A DNA stretch of 64,000 nucleotides from Cristatella mucedo (GCA_009760855.2 WPIO01000060.1:621001-685000); one strand, 5' to 3'; positions 13,201-28,200 are shown, numbered from the stretch's first letter. A program made the numbers and translations. Notes: a model not told the origin generated them from the letters alone.

Positions 13201-16200
13201 CACTTATTTAGGACAGCATTTAGTGGGTCCCTGTGATTCGTCCTTGATGTGTTTATGCATGCTGCCTCTAACCACATTTGCATGGTGACCCTGTGCACGT
13301 TACCCCTGACCATGTTATTCATGTTGTTTATCAAGCATGATATTACTCACCATTTAATTGCATTTCCCTTTGCAGCAAATGTAAAGCGCCTAGTAAGAGA
13401 TTGAGTTCTCTGAGGGCGCTTTATCAAGTGAATTATTATTATTATAATGCGTGAGTCTTTTTCGATGGCTCTACTGATAAACAGCTAGGCAGGGAACAAA
13501 AAATCACAACGTGACAGGCATAAAAACACACTGCTGGCCAAGTCTAGAAACATATCTGTCACGTCAGACAGAGCCTGACAAAATGAGGTATCTAGCGGAC
13601 ACCGGTCTCTTTTTGTTTCTTCCAGCTCTCTCTGATTCATCTTTTTTTTTATACCGATTACTGCCAGCGCTAGTGCAGGCAGATATGAAGGAATGAAAGG
13701 TCCGAATGAAGGACAGCTGCCGCTAGATGACCGGCCTTTGTGAATCGGCCAACAATATGGCCGGTTGTCCCTTTTGCTAACAATATTTCGGTTATGCCTG
13801 GAGAGGGGAGGTCGGCAACTAAGGCAGATTAGTGGCAGATACAACGCCGGATTTAGATGCACATACTTTCTGACTCGAATGCACATATGCAGCGTTCTTG
13901 GCGCGGTTGAGGACGATAGTTGACTGCAGCTGTCCATCCGCATTGAAAGGGATAGTCTCGTAGGGTCTTAGTGTACTGCTGCCATCAACTATGACCTGCA
14001 AAGAGGAGCAGCAAAGGTTGATGGCTGCAAGGCTGCTGACGCCACTCGCTATCGTTAAGAATCACCAAGCAAACAGAAAGATCTGCATACAGGTTTTTGT
14101 GGCCGCATGCGCAGACCGTGGTGGCAACATTCGCTCTATCGGCAAGCCACTCGATGTCAGCCTCCGCCACATCCACGATTGGAGGATCGGCGAGCCAACC
14201 ACCGTCTGAGTGGATCCACGATGGCCAAAACTCCTCGAAAAGCAAGCTGAAAAAGTGCTCCCCCATCCATCCTTTATTATGAGTTACCAGTAAGGTAGGA
14301 TCGCAGGTAGCAAATCTTCCGACTTATTGACTAGGCTCGCATAGGACATTCACACGCTAGACGGTCTACGCATGCACCAGGGAGTAAAAGGATGAGAATT
14401 TATAGAGCATCATGGGTGGCACTCGATGTCATACGCGGAGCGCCGAGCGAGTGCGAGTCCCAAAAGGATTGGGCATACGCTCTATATAATGAGTGGAGAA
14501 AACCCCTACCGTTCTTAAGTAAGATGACCCCAGTGGGACGAGACGTCTTTGCAAGTCTTTCCTCGAAGGTCTTACCAACCAATATCTATTTACTAGCGAA
14601 ATGAGAACGTCATAAATTGGCTTAAGATGTTTCTTGCCGAGCAAATTTCTTGGCAGTTCATGCATTAGGATTGATTATGATGCCCCGCTGTTTGGCCTGG
14701 TGGTTTAGGTGCATGCCCCCACCGAGGTCACGGTGAATATATTTGATGGCTGAGATCGTGGGCTCGAGCACCGTCGCAAAAGTGTGATGCGTCTGAATAG
14801 AGATTAAGTTTGCTTAGGGTGCTACACAAATGGATTATATTTTAGTTATATTTTCAGCTGCTGAGACCGTAATCTGATGTATTCATAATCATGCTAAAAG
14901 ACATAGCCGTTAGTTGTGGCAAAGAACTAATGCTATTTAGTCCTTCAACATTTACAGCAGCCAAATCACACCAAAAATGAACCAGTTTTAATTGATGCGA
15001 AAGCGGAGCCAAACTCGACATTTCAAATTTCATGTTGATCTATGGGGTATTGGTCGAGTTATGGAATTTATAAGGCACAAAGAAAGACTGTAAAGGAAGC
15101 TGTTTGAAAATCATGAGCACGAATGCCAACACACTGTAAGCACGCACCTCGATGTGATGTGCCAAGATTCAACAAGTTGGGACCCAAGTCACATATGATG
15201 CAGCAACAATATTACTACATTTGTTACCGGTCGATCGGCTATGTCTGGTTAATTTCTGGTTAACAAGTTAGACATGGTTTGCCGGATCATTTTTCAATGC
15301 TTTCCTTTAACGTGGAAATCATCAGACCTCTGGATGGGATGTCCAACACGTTTGTCTTTTGAAAGGCACCCTAAACAAAGGCTAATTTCTTTGTCAATTT
15401 CTTTTAGTGGTTTTCTACGCGTTGGCCTTAAGGAGAGTTCTGAAATTGGTTGACTGTAATACAGAACATATTTATAATAATAGGTAGCCTATGTACCAAC
15501 CTAAGAAAACTAAATCTCTGTCCAGCCAATTTATAACTCGCTGCAGGAGAGTCAATAACAAAGCGATAACGCTGGGTAACAGAATACAATGGTTTCACTT
15601 TTGTCTACAAAGTTCGCTCTCCTAATCCGGTGTGCTTATGATAATTAGACAATGGCTTTCGTTCCAAGGAACCTTTGCTTCAATGGTCAGGACAATAAGG
15701 TCACGACATTCTTCGGCTTGGCTGTCAGGCATGGGGCCAACGTTAAGCTTGTAAGTATAAGTAAATAAAACTCATTTGCATAGGACCCTGAAAGAACTCA
15801 ATCTCCATTGAGGCACTTCACGCATACCATGCGTCCAGTCACCACCCGAATCGGCGAGGGTTAGGCAGACACAGCGCTATAGATAGAGTTGACTCCATGG
15901 AAGTGTAACGGCACAGGCGCCTTCAATGGACGTGTCAGTTTATGTCTGTCGTTTCTGAGTAAGAAAATAGTGAACGGCGATATTTGATCGACGTTGAAAG
16001 GAGAGGCTCCTTGCTCCCAGCACAATGCATTGCGTTGCGCGCGCGCCAAGGCGAGAGCGACAAAGACTCAGTGGAAGCCTTTGCTAAGATTAGCGAGGCC
16101 TAGAAAAGCAAGCACACTTCGGCGTGCCTATCGAGGATCAAGACAGTCACTTGGGCCACTCATTTCAAAGCAAATGCTGCAAGGAAACTCTTTAAGAAAA

Positions 16201-19200
16201 GGTGAACAAATGCTGGTTGTGCTATTGCACTCTACACGAGGTAATACGTGAAATATAATTTTTAAATTTATATAACTGCTACGTTTACTTCGGCCGGTAA
16301 TGGAAAGAGAGGAGAGCCGTGAAGATTTCTGTCCCAAGTTTTTGGCAGGAACCGAATCATCAAGCAACTGCTACTTCTGCACGACGCTACTTCTGCACTG
16401 TGGTCCAAGTGCACAACTTGCATCAGCGAACCTCTCCTTAGGTATATTCCTTCATGTATCGCCAAAAGTACCACACGGCCCTAAACTGCCCATCCCAACT
16501 CTCTGGAAAGAGACCAGCCATCTGCAGGAAAGCGCTGCAAGTCAAACAGCAAGGAAGATATATAAAAAAATCCAGACTCCCTTTCCATACATGCGGCTGA
16601 GGAGAGAAAGCCATGCTTCCCCAACCAGAAAGACCACAACGATGCGATCAGAGACCTTTGCCTTATCAACAATAAAGTCAAATAATAATAATAAAAATAT
16701 TAAATAAATAATAATAATAATAACGTCAAAATAGAAAAGTCTAATAATGCTGAGCTTTCAAAATCTAGGCACAAAGGGCAGAACTTTTTCGTTAAAAGTG
16801 TGACTGCAAGAGCTGAGAGAAAGAGTAACACTTTTTTTCCACTTCTTCAAGATGGGCTGTGCTGCTGCAACATTGTGGCCGGAATATTCGAGGCTATGGC
16901 AATCCCCTATAACCCGAGTGACTGGCATCGATTCATTGAAACTTCATCCTGGAGACTCGAAGTCGGTCTGCTTAATAACGGGAGCAGAGCCGTTCTTCTC
17001 TCCCTGTGGCCGGCTCACTCTGGGTGCCTATGAAGTATGACGACTACAACTGGGAGGTCACTTGAGGTCATTCGGATTATGACGTCACTCCGGTTGGGCC
17101 CCCCAAGCTGGTTTCATTAAGTTTAAATTCTTTCTTAGCCTACGCGACAGCCGGGAAATTAAGGTGTGCTACAACTAAATGAACTTCAGAGGACTTCAGG
17201 GGACAGAGAACGTCAGAGGACAGGCTTCAGAGGACTGCGTTCCATACAGGGAAAGATGACATCAAGTAGGAGCAGCTGTCAGACCATCACGTACGGTGCT
17301 AATGCCACCATTGCATACCAAGTTATGTAATGTGATGTATCTCCGTCTGTAACTCCACAAAGTCATAAAGACTATGTGGGTGTTACGCAGGAGAGTTTTG
17401 TATAGCGCACTCACTGCCCGAGCGGCTTTCGGTAGCCAACAGAATTCGTCTCACGAAACAAAGAGAAAGTGGGAAGCATAGCAGAGTCAGGAGAGCAGTT
17501 GAGGTAGTGAGTAGCATGGAAGTAGCAGCTCTAGAGCGCTGAAAAGGATGAGCCACAGTCGGCAGCAGGTGAGTAGTTGTCGTTGCATAAGAATTGTGGA
17601 AGCGAGTTCCACAGCCTAGGACCTGCAGAGCTAAAGCTTGTCGCCAACGGTCTTTAAGCAGAGGAATGGAACAGCTAATTTATCGTCCATACAGGACCTG
17701 AGGGCACGAACAGGCTGAAACTGATGCAGCAGTTCAGCTACGTACGAAGGAGCCAAGCCGTGGCGGGCCTTGTGGGTCAGCGTAAGAACTTTGCTCTGTA
17801 TCCGTTGCTCAACCAGCATCCATCCTAGCTCTTTAAGCGAAGGAGACACGTGGTCAAACCTCTGGGACTTGAAGACAAGCTTTGCAACCATATTCCTAGT
17901 CAGATGCAGTGGCCGAGATGCTTTCTTTGGTAGCCCAGGCAAAAGGGAATTGCAATAATCAAGCCGAGACAGAACTAAGGAGCTAGTTAATTTTTTTGCA
18001 AGCCCCCGTGGAAGACAGCTCCTAATCTTGGATAGGGATCGGACGTGATGGCTAGCTGTAGAAGCAGTCTTCTGAATGAAGCTTTTAAAATTAAGGCAGC
18101 TGTCAAAAACAACACCTAAATTTCGAGCACATGGTGACGGTCGCACAACAGCATCACCTATTAGAAGAGTACCTTTTAATCTGGCCACACGCTTAGGGTG
18201 TCCTATGAGCAGCACTTAGTTATGCCCAATAAAGCAAGCTGTCACGGTTTTGGACAAAAAATTAGTAGCATCTTTCAAATAGCTTCAAGATTTATTTCCA
18301 CAGCAGTTGGAGGCTAAAGGTCAAAGATGGCACCTTCATCGGACCAGTGATAAAAGATAATCACGGAGTGTGATGAATTCACCAAAAAGATTAACAGGAA
18401 CAAGAAAGCTGCCTAGAACAGCTTTGAGGCAGTGTTTCGCGAATTTCACAACCTTGAAAGCTAGGAGCAGTGAGTTCAGGCTCTCACAAAGATGAGCTGT
18501 GTCAAAATGCTCTCCACCAGTTGTCCACAAGTCCACATCTTTGATGATGCTCATTGAGACAAATTCAAGGAGAACATGTGAGTATACACAGTGAGGGAAG
18601 TGAGCGCTTTTTACTTGGATATAGTGAACTTAGAACGAAGTAAACAAGAAGAGTATACCGAAAGCATGACTTGGCAATACGTCTGTGGGCATCTACAAGA
18701 AAGCTATGTGCTGTATAGCTGCAAATCTAAAGCGCCCACTCATATCTGAACCCTTATGAGTGGCACTTTTGATATGACCTCAGAGTAAATACATGTTATG
18801 TATGTTAAGCATGAACCAAAAGATGCGTATTCGTCAGTTTTCTAATCAGAAATGGGTTCTGCAGTAGTCTTCATATGCTAGTCGATGGACAGGCAGTTAC
18901 AACTTTTCTCCTAAAAATTGCTAAACATGTCATCAAACATCAAGGAGCCATAGTTTCTGCAAACAAAGACATGCATAGCAATACTTATCGAACAAAAACC
19001 AGAAACAAACTCCAGTAGTAATGTACAAAGCTGAAATCACATTTCCACTTTTTCGTTGATCCATTAAGTATCGGCCGAGCTAAGGAATTTATAAGGAACA
19101 AAGGTACACTGTAAATGGAGCTGTCTACAAGTCACAATCATGCACATCACCAAGCAGCAAACATTTACCTCAATGTACCACGGATCAACAAGTTAAAGAT

Positions 19201-22200
19201 ACAAGTCGCATATAATGCATTGATCGATACCATTTTTATTTGTAGATATGTTGACACGGTTGACCTTCGGGTTAGTTTGTCTAATAATTTTTTCCTTTAC
19301 GTGGAAATCGTCAAAACTTCCGATCTAATTTCTAAAAGGTTTTTCTTTTGAAATGTATCCTATACACATATTCGTTTGTTGGACACATTTGTAGTGACAT
19401 TTACCCTTAAATGACAAAATATATTTCAAAGACGCAGCCAATCATCCAAAATAGAAACAACATAAGTGCAGGTTCTAAATAAGTGCTGTCAGCCTGCTGG
19501 CGAAAACTGTTCATGTGCTGCAAATTTAAACTACGCTGGGCTGCTAGCCGTGTGGAAAATATAAAGAAAATGGAAAGTTGACAAACCTTTTGAAAAGCGC
19601 CCTTTTTCGAAGCGCTATCAATGTACGATGCAATGTAAGCAACCGTCGCGTTGTTCACAGTGTCGATGGTGAAGGATCCAATATTGCCTAATGTCTGAAC
19701 AGGCCTCATCAGGTCGGCTGGTATAGCCGGTTGGGTCTGGAAGATGAATGCTCGCTGAACGTCTGCAAGCGTCTGATCGCACAGCTGCCTGGTCGTACTG
19801 CCATCCTGTTGGGAAAACAGGCAGAACGTCAGACCAAAGAGCAGCGATAGGAAATCCAAGGTCAGCCACCACAGACCATAGGATGGGAGCGCTAAAATAC
19901 CCACAAGAATGCACTTTTTGTTTTGCCGGCGGCGGCTATGACAAAAGGACACGCAACAAATAAAAAAATGGCTACTTAAGTTCTGTTTGGACAGACATTT
20001 CACTTTCTTTGCGATAATCTACCTGGCGTGGCCTGCTGCACCAATCAATCAACAGCCTCCGCGAATTGGAGCTAGAATGCGCACGATAGACTGTCCAAAG
20101 GCTGACCTATTCCGCATAAACTCTAGTGACAAATCACACGACATCCTCGGACTCCTCACGCAGTAGCAAGATTGATATGTAGACACTGACTGGGAGCCCC
20201 AAGGCTAAAAGGGACATGCATGGCAGGTGCGTGAGAAGTGACTATCCGATGGCAGCAGCAGTGATGTGTAGCATGCTGGCAGCGTAATAAGATCGACTAA
20301 CTAAATAAACAAGAGTTCGAGGATGGAAAAAGATATTTTAATGGCCAAAAAGGACACTGCCTTGTTAAGTCAATAGAGAAAACTGTTTAATTAAGGCAAG
20401 AAGTAATCAAAGAGGGCATCGTTAACAGGTACTGGTATGCAAGAAGACACTAGCACCAGTTGAAGCTTTTCTGTCCGACTTTTTACTCTTTCATTCCTGT
20501 CCCAGGTTTCTTTTTTAATAAATTTAGTACCAAGCCATATACCAGAATAGTCTAGCTGTCACAAGAAACCTCAGAAAAACTAAGAGTAGAATCAGTTTTG
20601 GGCGAAGCAGGCAGACTGCTCGGCCCAATGGAGTGAAGACACGCATTCTACAGGTGCTAACCCACCTGAACATTCCATGGCCTACGACTACAAGATGGCT
20701 GGCCGGGAAAAAACTGAACAAAATAAAGGAGAAAAGCTGCCGATGAAAGTAACTAGATAAGCTGGTACCCGGCTACCTCCTTCGGCGGTATCTACTGACT
20801 TAATAGCTTTTTAGGCCGTCACAGTTGTATCCAGCATTCAACTGCCAGTCGGGGCGTCGGTCGGCTAAGAGGCAGGATGACTTCCACAAGTTACGTCAAT
20901 GGGGTAGCCGAGCAGCCACGGAACGGGTGAAGAGTCTGTGAGATTTCCCATGCAAGTATCCCAGGCGAGCTATAATAACCAGGAAGTGATGTCTAATGAA
21001 AAGCTGGAAGGAAACTATTTGGTCACAGCACTTGGACCGAAGCCAGCTAATGGCATCGGCAATACGGGTCTGTCTTGGCCCTCCTGCATAACCTGCCTAG
21101 CCAAACTGCCGCTGAGTCAGTTTCAGTACCCCTCTCTTGGAAATAAACTAGCTGCTCTATGCCTTTGCATAATATAATGCATCTCTGCCTGTAGCTCCAC
21201 AAAGACCAAGTGGGTGTAACACAGGAGAGTTTTCTATAACGAACTCACAGCCAAAGCAGCTTTCGCGACACACGCAGAGGTTGCCAACTGACTTCATCTC
21301 ACGAAACAAAGAGGAAATGAGAAGCATAGCCGAGTCAAGAGAGCAGCCGAGGCAAAGTGAAGTAAAGGCGAGCTGATTTAACAGCCTCATTTTGTATGGT
21401 GGCAGAAGAGCCTAAACAGTTATCACGATCTCATGCAGTGGGAAATACAGGATCGTCCACTGCAGGTCTCGAACCCACGACCTGGGTCGTAAAGAGCGAG
21501 CACAGTAGGTAGTGAGTAGCATGGAAGTAGTGGCTCAGGACGGCTGGAAATGATGTGCGGCAGTCGCCAGCAGGAGAGTAGATGACCGTTGATGATAGAA
21601 GATTTTGCCTTTGCCGCCGTACTGCCTTGCTACTTCCGTGCAACTCGCTTCCTCGAATCCTCGCTTCCTCTTCCTCGAATCCTCACTTCCTGCTTCAGCT
21701 ACGCATCTCACTTTCTCTTTGTTTCGTGATATGACATCTGTTGGCTACAGCTGTGTGAACACGTAAGGGGTATAGGCTTTGAGTATATGTAGGTATATAT
21801 AGTATATATATAGGCTTGAGTTTGTTTGCTTCAAGCTGACTCACGCTTTTAAAAGCTTTTCAGTTTAACGCCTACGCCTAGTCTCTGCAGCCTCTGCAGA
21901 GTTCTCAGACTGAGATACGTTGAATAACACATACGCAGGCACGAGCACACACACACACACATACACGCACACACACATTCCTAAAAAGTCTTGCTCCAGA
22001 ATGGTGACACCCATCTGATGCAGGCTACGGTCTGCCGGTCGGTGAGGCAGAACACTGAGCTTGTAATAACACTATTATAGCGCCCTCGTTAAGAGAAACT
22101 AAGAGAAAGAAGCCTAAGAAGCTAAGAGAACTCAGTCTCTTTTTAGGCACTTTACATTTGCTGCAAAGGTAGCACGATCGAATGGCTTGTGGTAGCTTGA

Positions 22201-25200
22201 GCTGCTGCAAGCTGTAAATAAGCGTTTTGTTGGAAGTAACCCCTCCCTCATCAGCCGTAGAATACAGGCTATGGTTTTCGCTTTTTCAAAAATGGTGTTG
22301 CTATTAGCACTGTGAAGCACAGATACTTAAATAGGAGGTTGGTCCTCCACGGTTTTTACTAGCCTCTCTTATTTGCCTCGGCACTGAGTCTATCAACCTC
22401 TTACAAGTCTCAGGGTTAATATTACCCAGTAGTACAGCAGACGGTTAAACAGCTGTTTCGAAGTCGTAGTAGGCACAGGTCAGACCCCTGAAACCATTCC
22501 AACCTATCCTAAAGATGCTCTATGGAATTTAAGTCGGGCGACTGACTCGGCAACTCAAAGACTTACGGCTGCTTCAGCGAAAAACCTTTCACAAGCTTTT
22601 GCTGCTTCGGGTCATTGCCCTGCTGCAAAATGTAGTTGTTCCCCGGATGAGCTCTCACACTTGGAATCCGAGCATTTTTACCAGATCGGTGTACAATTCT
22701 GGTCCATAAGTCCATGAACACCTAGCAGAATTCTAACACCGGCAAAGCTGAAACAACCATAAACCATGCTGGTTCCGCTGTTGGAATCAGACAGAGTTGT
22801 ACATCTAACATTTTCAACCACTTACGGATATTCTTCACTTGCTTTCAGCGAAAAGCGTGAATTTGGACTTTTCTGTCCATGAAACTCGACTCTATTCATC
22901 TGCTGTCTTGTTGGCATGGTCTCGAGGCCCACATGAAACTAAGTCTTCCAGGTCTCGTAGTGAGCAAAGGCTTGCGTTTGGCAACGCTTTTCAATTTGCC
23001 ATGTCTCGTAATCCTCTGGAGCACTGTCTCCGTTCCGATGACTTGGCCGAAAAGTAGTGGTCGCCAGCGACTGAGACAGCTCCCGGAGTCAGCTGTCCTT
23101 CGTCACTGAAAGGCCAGCACTCTTCAGTCGAAAGTCGTCCCTCAAGGTCTCCTTGGCCGACCCCCCCAGCCTGGTCTACTAGCCATACTGCCGTGCGTTT
23201 AAAGCTTTTCTAACATTGTAGCTCACTCCTCTGTTGCTGATTGTAAAAGTCCATGCCATTTCTCAGTTGCTCATGCCTACTTCATGCAGGGCCTGCAGTC
23301 GTCCTATCGTGGTGCTGCTTGTCGAGCGGTCACTTCCTAGCCATCGTGAACTGAGCGCCAAAACAAGACGGACTAAGGCGGCCCTTCGGTCTTTGGTCGG
23401 GAAAAACCCTCCCATAGTACCCACAGCTACTTCGCAGACCCAAGAGAGCTCACACTGAGCAAAATGCTAAAAAATCACGTACTAGTCAGTCCTCAAAAAA
23501 CGCCACATTTAAATACCCCAAATTCACAACAAACGCATTGTCTTTTTTTGCACTTTTGAACACACGACATACTAACTACGAGCGACAGCAATTACACTTT
23601 GACCGCGGAGGTCACGGCTTAGAGGATCCTGTAGCTGTACTGGGACCTCCATCTCCGTTGAACCAATTCTTACATTTTTAGTAGTGGTGGAACGAGACTT
23701 TTGAGAACAAAGGCAAGAGCGACATCTTGGCACGCCGTGTGCATTGCACGAGAACAAGTGTGAGGTCACGCAAGAGGTCAGCCGAGGGGAGGAGGCGTAG
23801 CCGGCATCTAGACGGTGCATAATTAAATGCACTGGTGAACTGCATGCACAGATCTTGCAGGTAGCACGATGGTATTCGTCACGATCACTAAAAAACAGCA
23901 GCTGATCAGTTGCAGAGCCAGGGGGCAGGGGGGGGGGGGGAATCGTCGCACGTGAGAGGAGTACCTGTATCCTTGAGTAAATTACCTAAGGTAAAGGACC
24001 CCGAGGTTCCCCAACCTGAACCCTTGCCCCTCCCACCTTGCCCCCATCGGTCTAAAAATCGTGGCTCCGCCCCTGCAGCAAATAAAGACACGAAGAAGGA
24101 TATTTAGTTCTCTAAGGTTGCCCAGATGTCTTATTATTATTATTGTTACTTGTACTATTTTATAAGGACTTTTAGGCCACAGTGACTGTGATATTAATGA
24201 CTTTCGACAAATAATCACCTTTCTTACATTTGTACACAGAAAGCTGCTGAAGAACTAGCTTTGCCTCAGCAGAATATACAGAAACTGAGATACTGAGCTT
24301 AGTTTTCAGTAGGAGCTAGGCTCAGTAGGAGCTTAGGCGTGTCTGTCGTGAGCGTCGCAGTTGCCACGTCACACCACTTCTCGCCGACCTGCACTGGCCA
24401 CCAGTCAAGCAAAGGATCGACTTCAAGGTTTTGTCGCTCACTTTTAGAGGTCACTTCATCCTTTGGCTCCAGCCTATCTCTCAGATATACTCCCCTATCA
24501 GGCCAAGCATCGTACCACCCGATTTTCGGAATCCAACAGTTTACCAATACCTCGTACAAACCTCAAATCCTTTGGAGAGTGTGCATTTAGTTCGTATGGT
24601 CCTAAAGCCTGGAACTCATTCCCGACTTGCGTCAGAACATCCCCTGACCTGACCACATTTGAAAAGAACTTAAAAAACAGACCTTTTTAGGACAGCATGT
24701 AGTGGGTCCCTGTGATTCGTCCTTCATGTGCTTATGCGTGCTGACACTGTGCATGCTGCCACTAACGACATTTGCATGCTGACTCTGTGCATGTCACCCC
24801 TAACCATGTTATTCATAAGAGGTGTAAAGTCCCTTAAGAGAACTGAATCTCTTGCTAGGAACTTTACGTCAGCTGCAAAGAAAGGGAGCCAATCGGTTAG
24901 TGATAACATACACAATGTCAGAACACATAAGCACACACATGACAAATCACACACCCACGATAACGAGTTGAGTCAGAAAAGTGGGTGATACGACGAACAG
25001 CTTGATTAGGAAGTAGTTAAATAGGCCGGGTGATTTGAATGAACAGACTTCTACATGTGACTGACAAAACCTTGAAGTCGATACCCACTACGGTGGGGAG
25101 CCAGTGCAGGTCTGTGGAAAAGAGACGTAATGAGGCAGATTGCATGCCGATGCTACAGAAGATGTGCTGGTCAAACACATTTTCAGTTAGGTTTTCCCAT

Positions 25201-28200
25201 TATCGAGTCATAATACGCCCATGACTAGTAATTTGGATTTATCGCCATTCAATTTGAGAACTCTTTACTGCCATCCAAGTAAAGATATAATCAATTCATG
25301 CAGCAAAGAAGCAGACAGATTTCGACTTGCTTGAAGGCATGTAGGGATCAAAGCACGACAGCTATAACTGCGAGTCACCTGAATTAAAATGAAAGCCTAG
25401 GTTATGCTTGGCGATTATATCGGCATGAAGAGAGCATAACTTGTCAAGTAGTGGGCCACGAACTTTTACACGGGGTACCCTGTACTTTACAGACTTCTGG
25501 CATGACTGCTGCCCTTTAGCATGAATGCTCCGGAGTCTACTGCTAAGGGACGACCTAAATCATTATATCGCTATCTATCACTTACAAGCTGAGCTTGTGC
25601 ATGTCACATCTAACCATGCTACTTATTCTTTATTGAGAATGCAACCAATAATCATTTGATCGTTCTTCCTTTACATCAAATGTAAAGTGACACAAGAGAG
25701 ATTGAGTTCTCTGAGTGCGCTATATCAAATGTATTATTATAATAATTATTATTATTACCGAAGTCTGCATTTCTAATTCCCCTATACACCCGAAGCAACG
25801 CGTACTCTGCGGATTGATTAGCTCTAAATCCTGAGTGGAACTCACTTGCTAGGTTTGAAGGGTGTGATAATATTCATCATTTGTGTCTTTGAGAGAAATC
25901 GCAGCAGGGAGCTGGGCAAAGTTCCTTAATTTCGCCTCTTCTACTGTTGTCTACTTAATGAATGGCCTAAAAAACGGCCTTTTCTGGAAGGCAAAGACAA
26001 TACCTGAGGCTAAGGACAGATTCATTATATTAGTTTTGCTCTAGTCAGACCTTAGCAGATCCTTGCGTCTCAGGAGGAGAGCATAGACGGTATAGAATCC
26101 ACACGGCACCCAGTCTGCTTGGAGATAAAATTGGAGATGGTGTCATTAGTGGCAGGCTTGAAAGTGGACACCAAGGTATAATAATAATGATAACACATTT
26201 GATAAAGCACCCTCAAAGAACACAGTCTCTTTCTAGGTGCTTTACATTTGCTGCAAATGAAACGATCGGATGGTTAGTGGTAGCCTGCTGGATAAACAAC
26301 AAGAACAACATGGTTAGGGGTGACATGCACAGGGTCAGCATGCAAATGTGGTTAGTGGCATGGCACACATAAGCTACACAGGCTAGGCTTGCTTGCTACG
26401 TGATAGCCCGGTGCCGAGATTTAAAATCATCGGGCATCGAATATGATCACGGTCAAGGGTTTTCAACGAAATATAAGAAACACAATAAAAAAAATATATA
26501 CTTCAGTTGTATTGCGCCCTAAGAGAGCTTAATCTCAATTCGAGCTCTTTGCATATTCCACGGGGCTCGAGCCCACGACCTCGGCCAAACCTGGGTCGGG
26601 GCGAGCACCTTAACCACTGGGCCAAACCTAGCTCTGCAAAAATCCTTCATCGGATGTAAAAGTCTCAGGAAGTGAGCACAAGCAGCCGGAAGTGAGGCAA
26701 CACAACTGACTTTGCATGCTGTCAAAGCTGAGTGAGCCAAGAGCTGCCTTGCTTCCTTGAAGTATTCACAGGTTACTTGAAAAAGCCAAGTTGATGGAAG
26801 CCGAGGCGATTTACTTTCAATTATGGATGCGATATATGCGATTATGGATGCGATTTACTTTCAATGTGGACATGCTTGGCCGTTAAAGTAATACTTGGAA
26901 TAAGTTGGCAGCATTCGCTGTTTCGGGAAAACTTTGTAATAGAACAGTTGATCGTCAAAAGAGGGAGCCCAGGGAGCATAGAGAGCTGGACGCCGGTGCC
27001 GGAGACTAAAAGCTTATTTAAAATGCGTTGCTCGTTTTGCAGTGCCACTGAATGCATGCACAGCCACGTGTCTCCATCTGTGACTCCGAAAAGACTAAGT
27101 GGATTTTCTGCTAGAGTTTTCTAAAATAATAATAATAATAGCACATTAGCATAGGATCCTTTGAGAGGTGAGCCGTGATGGCACACTAGGTAAGGCGGTT
27201 GCTTTCACGACCTCGGTCCCGAGGTCGTGGGTTCGATTCCTGCAATGGGCGATCCTTTATAGCCACTGCAAGCGGTGGTGATAGCCGTAAAGGCTCTTCT
27301 GTCGCTATACAAAAAGAGGCTGTTTAATCAGCTAGGATTTTTTTTGAGAGCTCAATCTCTTTCTAGGCACTTTACATATGTCGTATGGAGCACTCAAAGC
27401 AAGCCCGAGCCACTTGCCGAGCAAGCCCGAGTCGTTTTCAGGGCTGGCAAGAAAGCCTGCACATTTCATTTTATGCAAAAGAGAGCTAGAGGCGAAGCAC
27501 AGCTGAGTCAGCAGGACCATCCGAAGTGAAAGTGACTCCCGTGACAGCAGCAGTTCAGGAAGTGAAAGCTGGAAAGGAAGTGTATGAGACGGTAGCAGGA
27601 GAGAGGGTGGTGCTGCATAAAAACTGTGGAAGTAGACTCCACAGTCAAGGACCTGCACAGCAAAAGCTTCTGTCACCAACGGTCTTGAAGGTTAAATAAT
27701 GGAACGACCAATTTATTGTCCGTCAAGGACCCGTCTGCACGCAAGAGGGCTGAAACTGGTGCAGCACTTGTGTAGGGAGCGATTAATCAGCAGGGCGTGG
27801 CACGACAGGGCCGATCGAAAGAGTCAGAGCAAGAAAATCGCATTAGTCGATTGTATAGCACACCTTACGACATAACTTTCGTTCGACAGCAGAAAAAGAG
27901 TAACGAACTCACCGCGGAAGGCGTGCAGATCTCATCGTAGCCTCCCTCTTTTTTGACAACTCGGACCGTGCCGTTGGTGCTGCTTCCGTAGCAGGTTCTG
28001 TAAGCTGTCTCGAAGGCAGCGTTGAGAGTGTCCAAACTGTAAGCGCACAGCCACGCCAGGCTCTCCGTTCCTTTCATGAGCACGAACAGCATTTCGGCCG
28101 GCGGCTGCTGCTGGGAGCCCGCCGCCGCAGCAGCAGCAGCAGCAGCAGCACCTGCCCGGCCTGCCATGGCGGCCAACAAGGACTCGCTGGCCGTGCCCAG

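Noticed and set aside
16300-16707. 135-codon plus-strand frame
   Set aside because: No domain, no coding-like context, ends in an AAT microsatellite inside a plexin intron.
19407-20003. Treating the whole 198-codon frame as coding
   Set aside because: Only 19587-19805 has plexin similarity and is bounded by splice sites; the rest is intron read-through.
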